The position numbers were made by a program, and so were the translations under genes. A model generated the notes under the pieces. The model was given only the letters and a program-made list of their open reading frames with translations, had not been told where the DNA came from and made no database searches. A DNA stretch of 64,000 bases from Massilia sp. Root133 (lineage in GTDB: Bacteria > Pseudomonadota > Gammaproteobacteria > Burkholderiales > Burkholderiaceae_D), in the NCBI RefSeq assembly GCF_001426525.1, contig NZ_LMEW01000005.1, positions 1 through 64,000 on the forward strand, given 5' to 3'. How positions within the stretch are numbered: position 1 is the first letter of the stretch; each line of letters begins with the position of its first letter. This document shows positions 33,631-43,056 of the stretch, in pieces.

Positions 33631-35481
33631 TCAAGCGGACAAGGTCGTGTCGTACCGCTTCCCGCCGATCATGACGTTCGCGAGCTTCAGCCCCCGCACG
33701 TTATACGTGTACCACGGATGCGCCGCGTTGACGGGCGTGCCGAAGTCGCAGTCCGTGATCGTCACGTCGCGCACGGGCAGTACGGCCGGCGCCGGCGACG
33801 GCCCGTTGTAGTCGGACGCCACCGGCCCCAGGATGACGAACGCCTGGAAGCACGACGCCCGCGCCCCGTCCTTCGTCTGGACGTTGCCGACCTTGATCTT
33901 CGAGATGTGCACGTTGCGCACTTCGGGCGGGCGCACGCGCACGTTGTCCGCGCGCGGCGTGTAGTCGCAATCGAACGTGACGACGGCGCCGGCGGCCGTG
34001 GCGACCGTCTTCGATGCGATCGGCGACCCCGGCAGCGACGCATAGAACGACGGCGACGTCTGCACGCCGTTCGGGATGCTCACGTTGCGGACATAAAAAT
34101 TGCGCAGGAAGCCGCCGCGGTTCATGTTGGTCTTCAGTCGGATCGCGGTGTTCAGCGGGTTCGTCGCCCAGTTCATGTTCTCGAACACGAGGTCCTGCGC
34201 GTACACGTTCTGGATGCCGCCCGCCATCTCGCTGCCCAGCGTGACGGCGCCGTGGCCGCTCTGCATCGTGCACTTCTGGATGACGATGTTCTGCGACGGG
34301 CCGTATTGCGTGTCGAGGTTCTTGCCCGCCTTGATGGCGATGCAGTCGTCGCCCGTGTTGAACTGGCAGCCTTCCACGAGCACCGTGTCGCACGCTTCCG
34401 GATCGAAGCCGTCGCTGTTCGGCCCCAGGCTGTTCGCATGGACCTTGCGGATCGCGAGGTTGCGGCACGCGACCGGGTGGTGCTGCCAGAACGGCGTGTG
34501 GATCACCTGGTAGCCTTCCAGCAGCACGTTCGTGCACCCGATCAGCTGGATCATCGGCGGGCGCAGGTAGTGGCCCACGCCGAACACGCGCTTCGCCAGA
34601 GGCACGCCCGCTTCGGACAGCGCGGGCAGGTACGCGTCGTCCGCGCGCCACTTGTCGCCTTCGCCCTGGATCAGCCGGCGTTTTTCTTCCGGCAGATTCG
34701 GCGCCACGTCGGCCAGCGACTTCGGATTCAGTTCGTTGACCTGGTTCTGCGCCAGCTTGCCGGGCACGTAGTTCGGCGATTTGTCCTGGGCGACGGCGTT
34801 GATCGTCGCGTTCTTGCCTTTCCACGTCCACCAGCAGTCGGCGCGGCCCGGGAACGGCACGCCGCCCTGGCCGTCGAGGATGGCCGTCCAGTCGTCGCCG
34901 GTGAGGGCGATGTTGTCCTGGTTGTGCGCATAGACCATGGGCGAATAGTTCAGGCAGTCGTTGCTCTGCCAGCGCGAGACGACCAGCTTGCCGTTCGGGC
35001 CGCAGTCGACGTCGCCGTACTTCGCGTAGTCGGCCGGATCGTTGCTGAAATAGACGTGCGCGCCGCTCGCGAGGTGCACGTTCACGTTCGACAGCAGCAC
35101 GATCGGGCCCGCGCAGAACCAGTCGCCCTTCGGGATCACGACGCGGCCGCCGCCCTCGGCGTGGCATTTCTCGATGGCGGCGCGGATCGCGGCGTAGCAG
35201 TCCTGCGCACCCGGCACGGGCGTCGGCAGGTCCGCCTGGTCCTCGAACGACACCCACGCCTTCACGGGCACGAGCTTGCACGGCGCGGCGCCGAAGTCGG
35301 TGACGAGATACTCCGCCTTGCGGAACTTGACGGGGTTGGCGAGGCGTTGCGCGATGCCGGCGGCAGCCTTCCACGGATCGGGAACGGCCGCCGCCAGCGC
35401 CCGTGCGGGCCCCGACAGCGCGAGTCCGGCGACGGTCGCGGTTTTCAAAAAGCCGCGGCGGGCGTCGAATGATTGCTTCAT
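33631..35481 (-). CDS. exported GH28 polygalacturonase-like protein
   Basis: A 616-residue right-handed beta-helix enzyme. The N-terminus has a Tat-type signal (RRGFLKTATVAGLAL). GH28 catalytic motifs are all visible: PNSDGFD, NTGDDCIAIK, SGHGAVTLGSE and IRLKTN. It should cleave galacturonan or a rhamnogalacturonan, either endo or from the end. The length, with a long N-terminal part before the helix, points to an exo-acting or RG-specific subgroup. ATG at 35481 with GGAGACACC before it. It is the last gene of the leftward pectin operon, ten bases after the GH28-CE8 fusion gene. Confidence 0.88.
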   Translation of the reverse strand: MKQSFDARRGFLKTATVAGLALSGPARALAAAVPDPWKAAAGIAQRLANPVKFRKAEYLVTDFGAAPCKLVPVKAWVSFEDQADLPTPVPGAQDCYAAIRAAIEKCHAEGGGRVVIPKGDWFCAGPIVLLSNVNVHLASGAHVYFSNDPADYAKYGDVDCGPNGKLVVSRWQSNDCLNYSPMVYAHNQDNIALTGDDWTAILDGQGGVPFPGRADCWWTWKGKNATINAVAQDKSPNYVPGKLAQNQVNELNPKSLADVAPNLPEEKRRLIQGEGDKWRADDAYLPALSEAGVPLAKRVFGVGHYLRPPMIQLIGCTNVLLEGYQVIHTPFWQHHPVACRNLAIRKVHANSLGPNSDGFDPEACDTVLVEGCQFNTGDDCIAIKAGKNLDTQYGPSQNIVIQKCTMQSGHGAVTLGSEMAGGIQNVYAQDLVFENMNWATNPLNTAIRLKTNMNRGGFLRNFYVRNVSIPNGVQTSPSFYASLPGSPIASKTVATAAGAVVTFDCDYTPRADNVRVRPPEVRNVHISKIKVGNVQTKDGARASCFQAFVILGPVASDYNGPSPAPAVLPVRDVTITDCDFGTPVNAAHPWYTYNVRGLKLANVMIGGKRYDTTLSA

Positions 35482-35491
35482 GGTGTCTCCG

Positions 35492-38092
35492 TCATTCAAG
35501 GATGTTGTCATATTCGCCGAGGTAGACGTCGGCGGGGACGGGCCGTTGGCCTGGCGGTGCGAACGGCGTGCCGGCCAGGTTGTCCCAGTAATCGTCCGAG
35601 CTGAATTGCGCGGGACGGTGCGCCAGCGTGCCGTTGCGGTTCCATTCCGACCACGGCGTCGTCTTCTCGAAATGCGGGCCGATGTGCGAGCGCAGGATCA
35701 CGGCCTTGCCGACCGTCTCCAGCGTGCGCCGGCGGATCGTGCCGTTCGGCGCCTGGTACACGTCCACGTCGCCCAGCCGGCACGTATAGCCCTCGACGGG
35801 GATGAAGCCGTACGGCGTGCAGCGCTCGTTATGGAACCATTGGCGGGCAAAGTAGAACTGCGTACGGGCCGGGCCCGGCGCATCGCTCGTGAAGCGGCAG
35901 CCGTCGAACACGAAGCCATACCTGGCGCGGCGGTTCGTGTCCGGCGCGGCCACGTAGGACGCCGAGCGGCCGCCGATGGCGTGGATGGCGCAGTCCTTGA
36001 AGACCGCGGTGGTGTCGCCGAAGATGAAGTCGACGTCGCCTTCGATGTGCGTGTCGTGGAAGAAGCTGCGCACCGTGGCCGTGCCGTCCTGCGAACCGAG
36101 GAACAGCGTGTCCTGCAGGCCGAGCAGGCGCACGCGCTCGAACTGCGCCTTGTCCGCGCCGTCGACGCGCAGCGCCACGGCCTGGTGGTGCACGCGGCTG
36201 CCGCCCGTCGTGTCGGGGCAGTTGTCGCCTTTGCACTCCGGATGCGTGACCGCACCGTCGCGGTTGTACGCGTTCTCGATCGTCAGGTTGCGGGCCTGGA
36301 AGCCATCCGCGCGCACCCACACGGTCGCGGAGCCGGTCGTCTGCAGGGCGGGCAAATCCTTCAGCGCGTCGTACATCGCGCGCACGCCCGGGGCGGCGTG
36401 CTCGAATTCGGCGGCATGGCGGTCGCGGTAGGCGGCGCCCGTCGTCGAGGCGTCCAGTGCGGCGCTGATGCGCACGGCCTGCGGGTCGGCGCCGGCGCCG
36501 TCCAGCGTGATCGGCGGCGCGCCCGGCGGCACGTAGACGAGTTCCTGGTACGTGCCCGGCGCGATGCGGATGACGATGCGGCGCGTGCCGCCGGCCGCCA
36601 CGGCGCGGCTGACGGCGGCTTGCACTGTCGCGAAACGGGTCGTGCCGTCCGCCGGCGCGCGGGCATCGACCGTGTAGTCGGCACGCAGTGGCGCGGCGGC
36701 CGCGAGCGGGTCGGCCAGCGGATCCCACGGCTCGATGCGTTCGTTGCCGACCGGGCCCACGTACTTCAGCACCTCGCGGTAGTCGTAGGCGCGGGCCTGC
36801 CCGGGCGTCAGCTGCGGGCGCACGGAACGGACTGGCGGTTCGGGAAACGGCAGGAACCGCCCGGCGCAATCGGCCGGGGCGCCGAACGCGCCCTGCACGC
36901 GCGCATGTTCCCGTTTGATGTCCGACCCGGCGGCGATCGCCACGTCCTTCAGGTCCAGCACGAGCGGATGCGCGTCGTCATACCCTTGCAGCAGGATGCG
37001 TCCCGGCGTCGTGCTGCGCACCCGTTCCATGCGGATGTCGGCGTAGTCGGGGATGAGCGCACCCGGCTGCGCCGGTTGCTCGTAATGCGTCGTGATCTCG
37101 ATGGGAGACCGGATGCCGCGCAGGCAGACGTCGCGATAGACGATGCCGTCGAGTCTCCCGCCGCGCATGTCGTTGCTCTTGATACGCAGGCCGGACGTGG
37201 TCCCGTCCATCGTCAGGTCGTCGACGAGGACCCGATGCACGCCGCCGTTCGTCTCGCTGCCGATGGACATGCCGTGGCCGCTGTAGAAGCGGTTGTGCAG
37301 GATCGAGACATTCTCCGTCGGCCCGTTGGCGCCGGCCTTGATGGCCACGTTGTCGTCGCCGGTGCGGATGATGCTGTGCGCGATCGTGACGTTGCGCGAC
37401 GAGATCGGGTCGATGCCGTCCGTGTTGCGCGCATCGTGCGGCGTGTCGATGGTGACACCCCACGCGGTGAAGCCGTCCACCTCGTTCAGCGTGACGTGGA
37501 AGTTCGGGGAATTTTTCAGCGTGATGCGGTACAGGGTGACGTCGCGCGCCTTGTCGGCCTGGATCAGGCGCGGCACGTTTTGCCGGGTCTTTTCCTTTTG
37601 CGCGCGGCGGGCGATCTGCCACCACGTCTCGTCCTTGCCGGCGATGCGCTGTCCGCCCTGGCCGTCGATGGTGCCGCCGCCCATGATGCCGGCGCCGCGC
37701 ACGCCGTCGAGCGTGATGAATGGGCGGCAGCCGCGCCCCGACGCATCGTTCGTGCCACACGTGCCGGCGCCGCGGTCGAACAGGCGCGGGTCCGTGCTGG
37801 CGTACAGCGTGGCGCCTTTGTCGACGAGCAGCGTGACGCCGTCGCGCAGTCGCAGTGGTCCGGCCACGAAGCTGCGCCTGTCGTTACTGGCCGCGAGCAC
37901 CACGGCGTGGCCGGGCGCGCAGTTGTCGATGGCCGCCTGGATGCGCGCGGCATCGTCGCGGCCCGTCTCCGCGGTCTCGCCGGCCAGCACCGCGCAGGCT
38001 GGCGGTACGACCGGCTCGCGCGCGTCGCGTGTGTCCTGCGCGTGCGCCTGCGCGCCGGCGAGCGCGCAGGCGAGCAGGGCGAAGCGCCTCAA
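35492..38092 (-). CDS. fused GH28 polygalacturonase - CE8 pectinesterase
   Basis: An 866-residue exported protein carrying two pectinases. After the signal peptide (ALLACALAGAQAHA), residues 35-430 are a GH28 beta-helix (NTDGIDP, RTGDDNVAIK, YSGHGMSIGSE, LRIKSN). A linker near 430-490 leads to a CE8 pectin methylesterase (VHHQAVALRVDGADK, LQDTLF, GDVDFIFGD, ARQWF), which removes methyl groups so that the other half can cut. TTG start overlaps the stop of the CE12 gene (TTGA), behind GGGGGCAAGCG. Either domain alone is common; one chain with both is less so. Confidence 0.9.
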   Translation of the reverse strand: MRRFALLACALAGAQAHAQDTRDAREPVVPPACAVLAGETAETGRDDAARIQAAIDNCAPGHAVVLAASNDRRSFVAGPLRLRDGVTLLVDKGATLYASTDPRLFDRGAGTCGTNDASGRGCRPFITLDGVRGAGIMGGGTIDGQGGQRIAGKDETWWQIARRAQKEKTRQNVPRLIQADKARDVTLYRITLKNSPNFHVTLNEVDGFTAWGVTIDTPHDARNTDGIDPISSRNVTIAHSIIRTGDDNVAIKAGANGPTENVSILHNRFYSGHGMSIGSETNGGVHRVLVDDLTMDGTTSGLRIKSNDMRGGRLDGIVYRDVCLRGIRSPIEITTHYEQPAQPGALIPDYADIRMERVRSTTPGRILLQGYDDAHPLVLDLKDVAIAAGSDIKREHARVQGAFGAPADCAGRFLPFPEPPVRSVRPQLTPGQARAYDYREVLKYVGPVGNERIEPWDPLADPLAAAAPLRADYTVDARAPADGTTRFATVQAAVSRAVAAGGTRRIVIRIAPGTYQELVYVPPGAPPITLDGAGADPQAVRISAALDASTTGAAYRDRHAAEFEHAAPGVRAMYDALKDLPALQTTGSATVWVRADGFQARNLTIENAYNRDGAVTHPECKGDNCPDTTGGSRVHHQAVALRVDGADKAQFERVRLLGLQDTLFLGSQDGTATVRSFFHDTHIEGDVDFIFGDTTAVFKDCAIHAIGGRSASYVAAPDTNRRARYGFVFDGCRFTSDAPGPARTQFYFARQWFHNERCTPYGFIPVEGYTCRLGDVDVYQAPNGTIRRRTLETVGKAVILRSHIGPHFEKTTPWSEWNRNGTLAHRPAQFSSDDYWDNLAGTPFAPPGQRPVPADVYLGEYDNILE

Positions 38093-38874
38093 CGCTTGCC
38101 CCCGTCCTTGAAGTAGGCAGCCGTCTCCGGCCGCGCCGCCACCAGTTCGCGCTCGACCATCCGCGCGAAGAAATCCGCGCCCTTGGCGCCGAGGTGCGTG
38201 CGGTCGAACGCCGTCTTCGCGGCGCCGGCCGGTTCGACCTTGTTCGGATCCGCGGGCATCCCGTAGCCCGGCGGACGCGGAACGACCGCCAGCGTATCCG
38301 CGTCATCCTGGCCCATGGCCTGGACGGCGGCGACGCTGTCCCGGTTCAGGTCCAGCAGCACGGCGTGTTCCTGCGCGGCCGCGCGCCGAGTCGCCTCGGC
38401 CCACGGCGCCAGGTCATTGGCGAGATACGCGCCCTTGAACGTGCGCCGGGCAAGCGGCGTGACGAGCACCGGCACGCCGCCCAGGTCCCGCGTCTCCCGC
38501 GCATAGCGCGCCATGTTGACCGGGAACTGGGTGACGAGGTCGGTCGAGCGCCCCGGCTTGCCCGGCTGGTCGTTGTGGCCGAACTGCACGAGCACGTAGG
38601 TGGCCTTGAACGACGCGCCGTCCTTCAGCATGCGCTGGACGTCGTCCCAGCGGCCCTCGGCGCGGAAGCTGCCGGTACTGCGGCCGCCCCGTGCGAGGTT
38701 CACGCACGTGACGTCCGCCGTGAAGCGGGCGCAGAAGGCGTCGCCGTAGCCGCTCTTCGTGGCCATCGTGGAGTCGCCGACGAGGATCACGCGGATGGTC
38801 GCGTCGGCGGCGCGGGCCTGGCCGGCCGCAAGCAGCGCGGCCAGGACGAACGATTTCAACAGCATCGTACGCAT
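38089..38874 (-). CDS. rhamnogalacturonan acetylesterase-like SGNH hydrolase (CE12)
   Basis: A 261-residue exported esterase. Signal peptide LLKSFVLAALLAAGQARA. SGNH blocks: ILVGDSTM (nucleophile Ser), NLARGGRSTGSF (block II Gly), QFGHNDQPGK (block III Asn) and DRTHLGAKGAD (catalytic Asp and His). These match CE12 enzymes that strip acetyl groups from rhamnogalacturonan I. Lies between the TonB receptor (five bases upstream) and the GH28-CE8 fusion, so co-transcribed with both. Confidence 0.88.
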   Translation of the reverse strand: MRTMLLKSFVLAALLAAGQARAADATIRVILVGDSTMATKSGYGDAFCARFTADVTCVNLARGGRSTGSFRAEGRWDDVQRMLKDGASFKATYVLVQFGHNDQPGKPGRSTDLVTQFPVNMARYARETRDLGGVPVLVTPLARRTFKGAYLANDLAPWAEATRRAAAQEHAVLLDLNRDSVAAVQAMGQDDADTLAVVPRPPGYGMPADPNKVEPAGAAKTAFDRTHLGAKGADFFARMVERELVAARPETAAYFKDGGKR

Positions 38875-38879
38875 GTCGA

Positions 38880-41594
38880 TCACTCGAAATCGTAGCTGAC
38901 GCGCAGGTTCCACGAGCGGCCGATCGGATTCGCGACGCTGCTCAGGTAGCCGCTGCTGTAGATCGTGTTGTTGGTGATCGGCGGGGCCTTGTCGAACAGG
39001 TTCGTGACGCCAGCCGTGATGCGCACCTGCTTCTGCACGCGGATCGAGCCGGTCAGGTTCCACGTCGAGAACGACGGGATGTCGCGGTAGTACTGCGACG
39101 TGACGGCCGTGTTGGCGTCGCGGTAGTGGCTGTTGAAGTTGTTCGTCAGCTGCGCCGAGTAATCGCCGCTCTGCCACGACAGGCGCAGGTTGTGCTTCCA
39201 GCGGAACGTGATGATCGGGTAGCTCGACGTGGTGCCGTTGCTGGCCCAGCCGAACTGGCCGACGTTGGACATCCACGGGCCGTTCGGCACGAGCTGGTTG
39301 TCGAAGCGGGTCAGGTAGGTGCCGTCGATGGCGGCGCCGAACGTGCCGAATCGGTTGCGCGCGATCTCCCAGTTGGCCGACACGTCGACGCCGCCCGCGA
39401 TCTGGCCGCCCAGGTTCATCGTCGTGTTGTTGATGTACGCGAGCGAGCCGTCGGCGTTACGCACGAACAGGTTCTTGTAGTCGGCGTAGTTCGTGAAGTA
39501 GACGTTCTCCGGCAGGTTGGCCAGCATGTCCTTCATGTTGACCTGCCAGTAGTCGAGCGACGCGGTGAACGAGCGCGACGGTTCGAACACGACGCCCAGC
39601 GTGCCGCCCTTGGAGCGTTCCGGTTTCAGCTGCGAGTTCGACCCGGTCAGCTTGTTCAACTTGGCGTTGCAGACATCGGCGGCATCCACGCCGGGCACCG
39701 CCGTGCCGGTACCCGGCATGGTGATGGACGGGCCCGGGCACAGGACCGGATCGTCCCAGCGTCCCGCCGTCGTCGTATTGGCGACGGTGGTGCGGTAGCC
39801 GTAGCGGTCGAACAGTGTCGGCGCGCGGAAGCCCGTGTTGGCCGAGCCCCTGAACATGAGCGTCCTGGTCGGCTGCCAGCGGAAGCTGATCTTGGGCGTG
39901 ACGGTCGAGCCGACGTCGCTGTATTTGTCGACCCGCACGGCGCCGTTCAGCGTCAGGGTCTTGGTGACGGGGGCGTCGACCTCGCTGTACACGCCGATGA
40001 TGTTGCGTGCGCTTTCCCCGTGCGCCGGGACGACCTTGGCATAGGTGATGTCGGCGGCCGGCGCCAGCTTGGTGTCTTCGTTGGTATCGCGGTGGATGTC
40101 GGTGCCGATCGCGATCGCGAGGTCGCCGCCGGCGAGGGCCATCAGCGATTTGCTGATGTTGCCGTCGATGCCATAGTAAGAGCTCTTCGAGCTGCGGTTC
40201 TGCATGCCGTCCGCGGCGATCGAGTCGAGATAGTCGCGGCCCGCCTGGTCCTGCAGGCCGAACGGGTTCAGCGTGCCGTTCGCCAGGCCGTTGATCAGGC
40301 CGATGCCCGAGTAGTAGCCCGACTGGAAATAGCCCTTACGCTGGGACAGCCCGTAGCTCATGCCGGCCCGGTAGTCCCAGGTGCCGACGTGGCCGTCGGC
40401 GGACACCAGCAGCCGCTGGTTGATCTGGTTGTCGCGGGTCACGGCCGGTCCGCCGTCGGCCACCGCCCAGGACACGGTCAGCGGCTGGTTGGTGATGCCG
40501 GCGACGGCCGGCACACCGCCGCTGCCGCCCGGATACCATTTGCTGCTCGATGGCAGGATCGCCTTCGCGCTCCCGACGGCGACCGCCTGCGTCGGGTTCT
40601 TGTAGCCGAAGATCGATTCGTCGCCGCGGGTGTATTCGACGGTAACGGTGTTGTCGGCGTCGATGCGCTTGGTCGCTCGCGCGTACATCGTCAGCTGTTT
40701 GTTCGGATGCAGGGCCGAGCCATAGGTGTCGTCGTCCAGTACGCACGTGCTCTTCGCGCCCTGGATCGAGTAGGGACTCAGGCAGCCGCTCGCGTAATAG
40801 GGGTTGGCGGCGTTCTTGTTGGCCGAACTCGTGAAGTTGGCGGGTGTCGCGTACCCGCCGGAGGCGGCGCTGCGCGGCAGGCCGATCGCCGCCATCGCCG
40901 CGTCGTCCGGAATGAAGCCGGTGCGGTCCGACAGCTTCAGGCGGCTGCGCTGGTGGAAGTCGACGGTGCCGTAGATGTTCCAGCCGTCGCGCGCGAGGTT
41001 GCCCTTGCCGAACGTGGCCTGGATGCGCTGCTCGTCGCCGCCGCCGCGGCGCTGCGGCTGCACGAGCTGCACGGTGACGTTGCCGCCCTCGACTTCGCGC
41101 TTGGTGATGAAGTTGACGACGCCGCCGATCGCGTCCGAACCGTAGATCGACGACGCGCCGTCGCGCAGGATTTCCACGCGTTGCAGCGCGCTGATCGGGA
41201 TGACGTCGAGGTTCGCGTAGCCGTCGGCGATGGCCTCGTTGGCGAGGCGGCGGCCGTTCAGCAGCACGAGGGTGCGGTTCACGCCCAGGCCGCGCAGGTT
41301 GATGTTGGTGCCCGAGCCGGCGTTGGACGGCTGCAGCGATGCCGACTGCGGCAGCGCCATCATCACGTCGGCCAGCGTGGTCATGCCCTGCTTGACCAGT
41401 TCCTCGGCCTTGATCGTCGTGACGGGCAGGGCTTCCTCGGTGGCGATGCGCTTGATGCTGGAACCGGTGACCTCGACGCGCTGGATCGGCGCGTCGCTTT
41501 GCTGTGCCTGCGCCTGCTGGGCGAGCGAGAGGACCGCGAGCGCGATCGAGGACATGACGAAATGGCGGGGCGGGGTGCTGCGGGGGTATTTCAT
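38880..41594 (-). CDS. TonB-dependent receptor for pectin oligosaccharides
   Basis: A 904-residue outer-membrane receptor. Signal peptide, then the TonB box region (QRVEVTGSSIKRI), plug domain (LPVTTIKAEELVKQGMTTLAD and LNGRRLA...ILRDGASSIYGSDAIGGVVNFITK) and a 22-strand barrel ending in RVSYDFE. It belongs to the group with long periodic-loop barrels used for oligosaccharide import. It is the first gene of the pectin operon, behind paired operator sites, so uptake of galacturonide or rhamnogalacturonide fragments is the likely job. Confidence 0.9.
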   Translation of the reverse strand: MKYPRSTPPRHFVMSSIALAVLSLAQQAQAQQSDAPIQRVEVTGSSIKRIATEEALPVTTIKAEELVKQGMTTLADVMMALPQSASLQPSNAGSGTNINLRGLGVNRTLVLLNGRRLANEAIADGYANLDVIPISALQRVEILRDGASSIYGSDAIGGVVNFITKREVEGGNVTVQLVQPQRRGGGDEQRIQATFGKGNLARDGWNIYGTVDFHQRSRLKLSDRTGFIPDDAAMAAIGLPRSAASGGYATPANFTSSANKNAANPYYASGCLSPYSIQGAKSTCVLDDDTYGSALHPNKQLTMYARATKRIDADNTVTVEYTRGDESIFGYKNPTQAVAVGSAKAILPSSSKWYPGGSGGVPAVAGITNQPLTVSWAVADGGPAVTRDNQINQRLLVSADGHVGTWDYRAGMSYGLSQRKGYFQSGYYSGIGLINGLANGTLNPFGLQDQAGRDYLDSIAADGMQNRSSKSSYYGIDGNISKSLMALAGGDLAIAIGTDIHRDTNEDTKLAPAADITYAKVVPAHGESARNIIGVYSEVDAPVTKTLTLNGAVRVDKYSDVGSTVTPKISFRWQPTRTLMFRGSANTGFRAPTLFDRYGYRTTVANTTTAGRWDDPVLCPGPSITMPGTGTAVPGVDAADVCNAKLNKLTGSNSQLKPERSKGGTLGVVFEPSRSFTASLDYWQVNMKDMLANLPENVYFTNYADYKNLFVRNADGSLAYINNTTMNLGGQIAGGVDVSANWEIARNRFGTFGAAIDGTYLTRFDNQLVPNGPWMSNVGQFGWASNGTTSSYPIITFRWKHNLRLSWQSGDYSAQLTNNFNSHYRDANTAVTSQYYRDIPSFSTWNLTGSIRVQKQVRITAGVTNLFDKAPPITNNTIYSSGYLSSVANPIGRSWNLRVSYDFE

Positions 41595-41732
41595 GAAGCT
41601 GTCTCCTGTTTTTATGTCGATGACGTGTCGGCGTCCGCAGGGGGGAGCGGCGTCGATGGTTGCTTCTTACAAAACCAGCCTGGCGAGGTCGAACCGCATG
41701 CGTGCGGCTCTGTGTTTGAATTCATTCTAGAT

Positions 41733-41765
41733 TGGTCTGGCCACAAGATCAATGTGGCCAGACCA
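41733..41765. promoter_or_regulatory. paired FadR-type operators before the pectin receptor operon
   Basis: TGGTCTGGCCA (41733-41743) and its inverse TGGCCAGACCA (41755-41765) are separated by 11 bases. Each is a near-palindrome of the TGGTC-N-GACCA type bound by FadR-family GntR regulators. The same pair in the opposite order lies at 44512-44541, and a perfect version at 55852. Binding protein inferred. Confidence 0.6.
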
Positions 41766-41813
41766 GATTATGGCGAGTGTGTGCTGGAAAAGCAACACAT
41801 ACGATGACTGATC

Positions 41814-43046
41814 TCAGTTTGCGGCGGCTTTCAGGGCGATGCGGACGGGGTGCGCCGCACGCTTGGCCTCTGCCGCCACGTAGGCCTGCCACGCCGCCCT
41901 GGACGTGATGCGGCCGGCGCGGTCCCACGCGGCGCCGACCCAGTAGCGCAGCGGCTTGCCCGATTCCACGCGGGCCAGCACGAGGTCGTTCAGGGCGTCC
42001 TGCGCGAAGCCGGTCGCCGCGGGCAGCACGACGGCCGTGCCGAACGCGCCGTTCGCCGCCTGCTCGACCCATTGCAGCAGCGCGTGGTTCGCATCGTCTT
42101 TCACGAGCGCGACGCGCGGTTCCTGCTTTTTGTCCGAAGGCGTCCTGTTCAAGCCGACGGCCACCGTCAGCGCGGACGGTCCACTGAACGTGAACGTACT
42201 GTCGATCTGGTCGAGCTGGCGGCCGGCATCGACGGTGAAGCGCTTGGTTTCCGTCACCTGGGTACCGGCCGCATTCCACGCGGCGTACGACAACTCGAAC
42301 ACGGCGCGGATCGGGCCATTGGCCAGCACCTTCCAGCCGGCCCAGTTGCTGCTCGTGTAAAGCTGTTTGCCGTCCCACACGCCCGTACCGCCGGCCCCGC
42401 GCGAGCGGCCGACGTTGTACATGTCCATGCCTTCGCCTTCGTCCTTGTGGTAATGGTCGTGGCCCTTGTTGTACCAGCGGTCGACGATGGGGTAGTCGAC
42501 GCGCTTGAACCAGATATCGAGGCCGCTCGTCTCCAGCACTTCCTTGCCGCTGCCCGGCGCGGCCGGTGCGGCGAGGGCGGGGCCGTAGGTGCGGTGGCCG
42601 ATGACGTCGTTCTCCCACGCGAAATCGTCGAGGCGTTCGGGCACGTAGCGCGCGAACGCCTTCGGTGCGAACGGCGGCGTGAGCGCGTCGCTCTTTTCGA
42701 CGACGAACGTCGCCGTCTTTTCGCCGGGTTTGAAGTCGTGCTGGAACAGCAGTTCGCCGTACGCCGCGCCGACGCCGTGCGGGTCCTTGGCCAGCGGCGC
42801 CACGTTCGTCACCTGGTAGGGCAGCACGTGGCCGGCCGCATCCTTCACGACGAGGCGCTGGATCAGCGCGCCGGGCAGCGCCGCGTTCACGTCCTGCCAC
42901 GGGACGACGATCGTTTCGGATGGACGCGCGGCGTCGAGGTCGTGGGTCACGGTGACCGTGAGTCGGTCGGCTGCGCAGGCGCTCGCGGACAGCACGAGGC
43001 CTGCGGCGCAAAACATCGTTTTCGCTTGCATGGTCGGGGCTTTCAT
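41814..43046 (-). CDS. exported DUF4861 protein of the pectin locus
   Basis: A 410-residue exported protein (signal MFCAAGLVLSASACA). The body, rich in beta strands, has the DUF4861 features: FAWENDVIGHRTYGPAL, GLDIWFKRVDYPIVDRWY and HDHYHKDEGEGMDMYNVG, with clustered His and Asp that could bind metal or sugar. DUF4861 genes are repeatedly found in pectin loci next to GH105, as here (ten bases downstream). Its activity is not established to my knowledge. The start is uncertain between ATGs at 43046 and 43031. Confidence 0.75.
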   Translation of the reverse strand: MKAPTMQAKTMFCAAGLVLSASACAADRLTVTVTHDLDAARPSETIVVPWQDVNAALPGALIQRLVVKDAAGHVLPYQVTNVAPLAKDPHGVGAAYGELLFQHDFKPGEKTATFVVEKSDALTPPFAPKAFARYVPERLDDFAWENDVIGHRTYGPALAAPAAPGSGKEVLETSGLDIWFKRVDYPIVDRWYNKGHDHYHKDEGEGMDMYNVGRSRGAGGTGVWDGKQLYTSSNWAGWKVLANGPIRAVFELSYAAWNAAGTQVTETKRFTVDAGRQLDQIDSTFTFSGPSALTVAVGLNRTPSDKKQEPRVALVKDDANHALLQWVEQAANGAFGTAVVLPAATGFAQDALNDLVLARVESGKPLRYWVGAAWDRAGRITSRAAWQAYVAAEAKRAAHPVRIALKAAAN

Positions 43047-43056
43047 CGCAGGGGTG

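Noticed and set aside
39126..41807. 893-codon plus-strand frame opposite the TonB receptor
   Set aside because: No motif, biased composition, and exactly antisense to a well-supported receptor gene.
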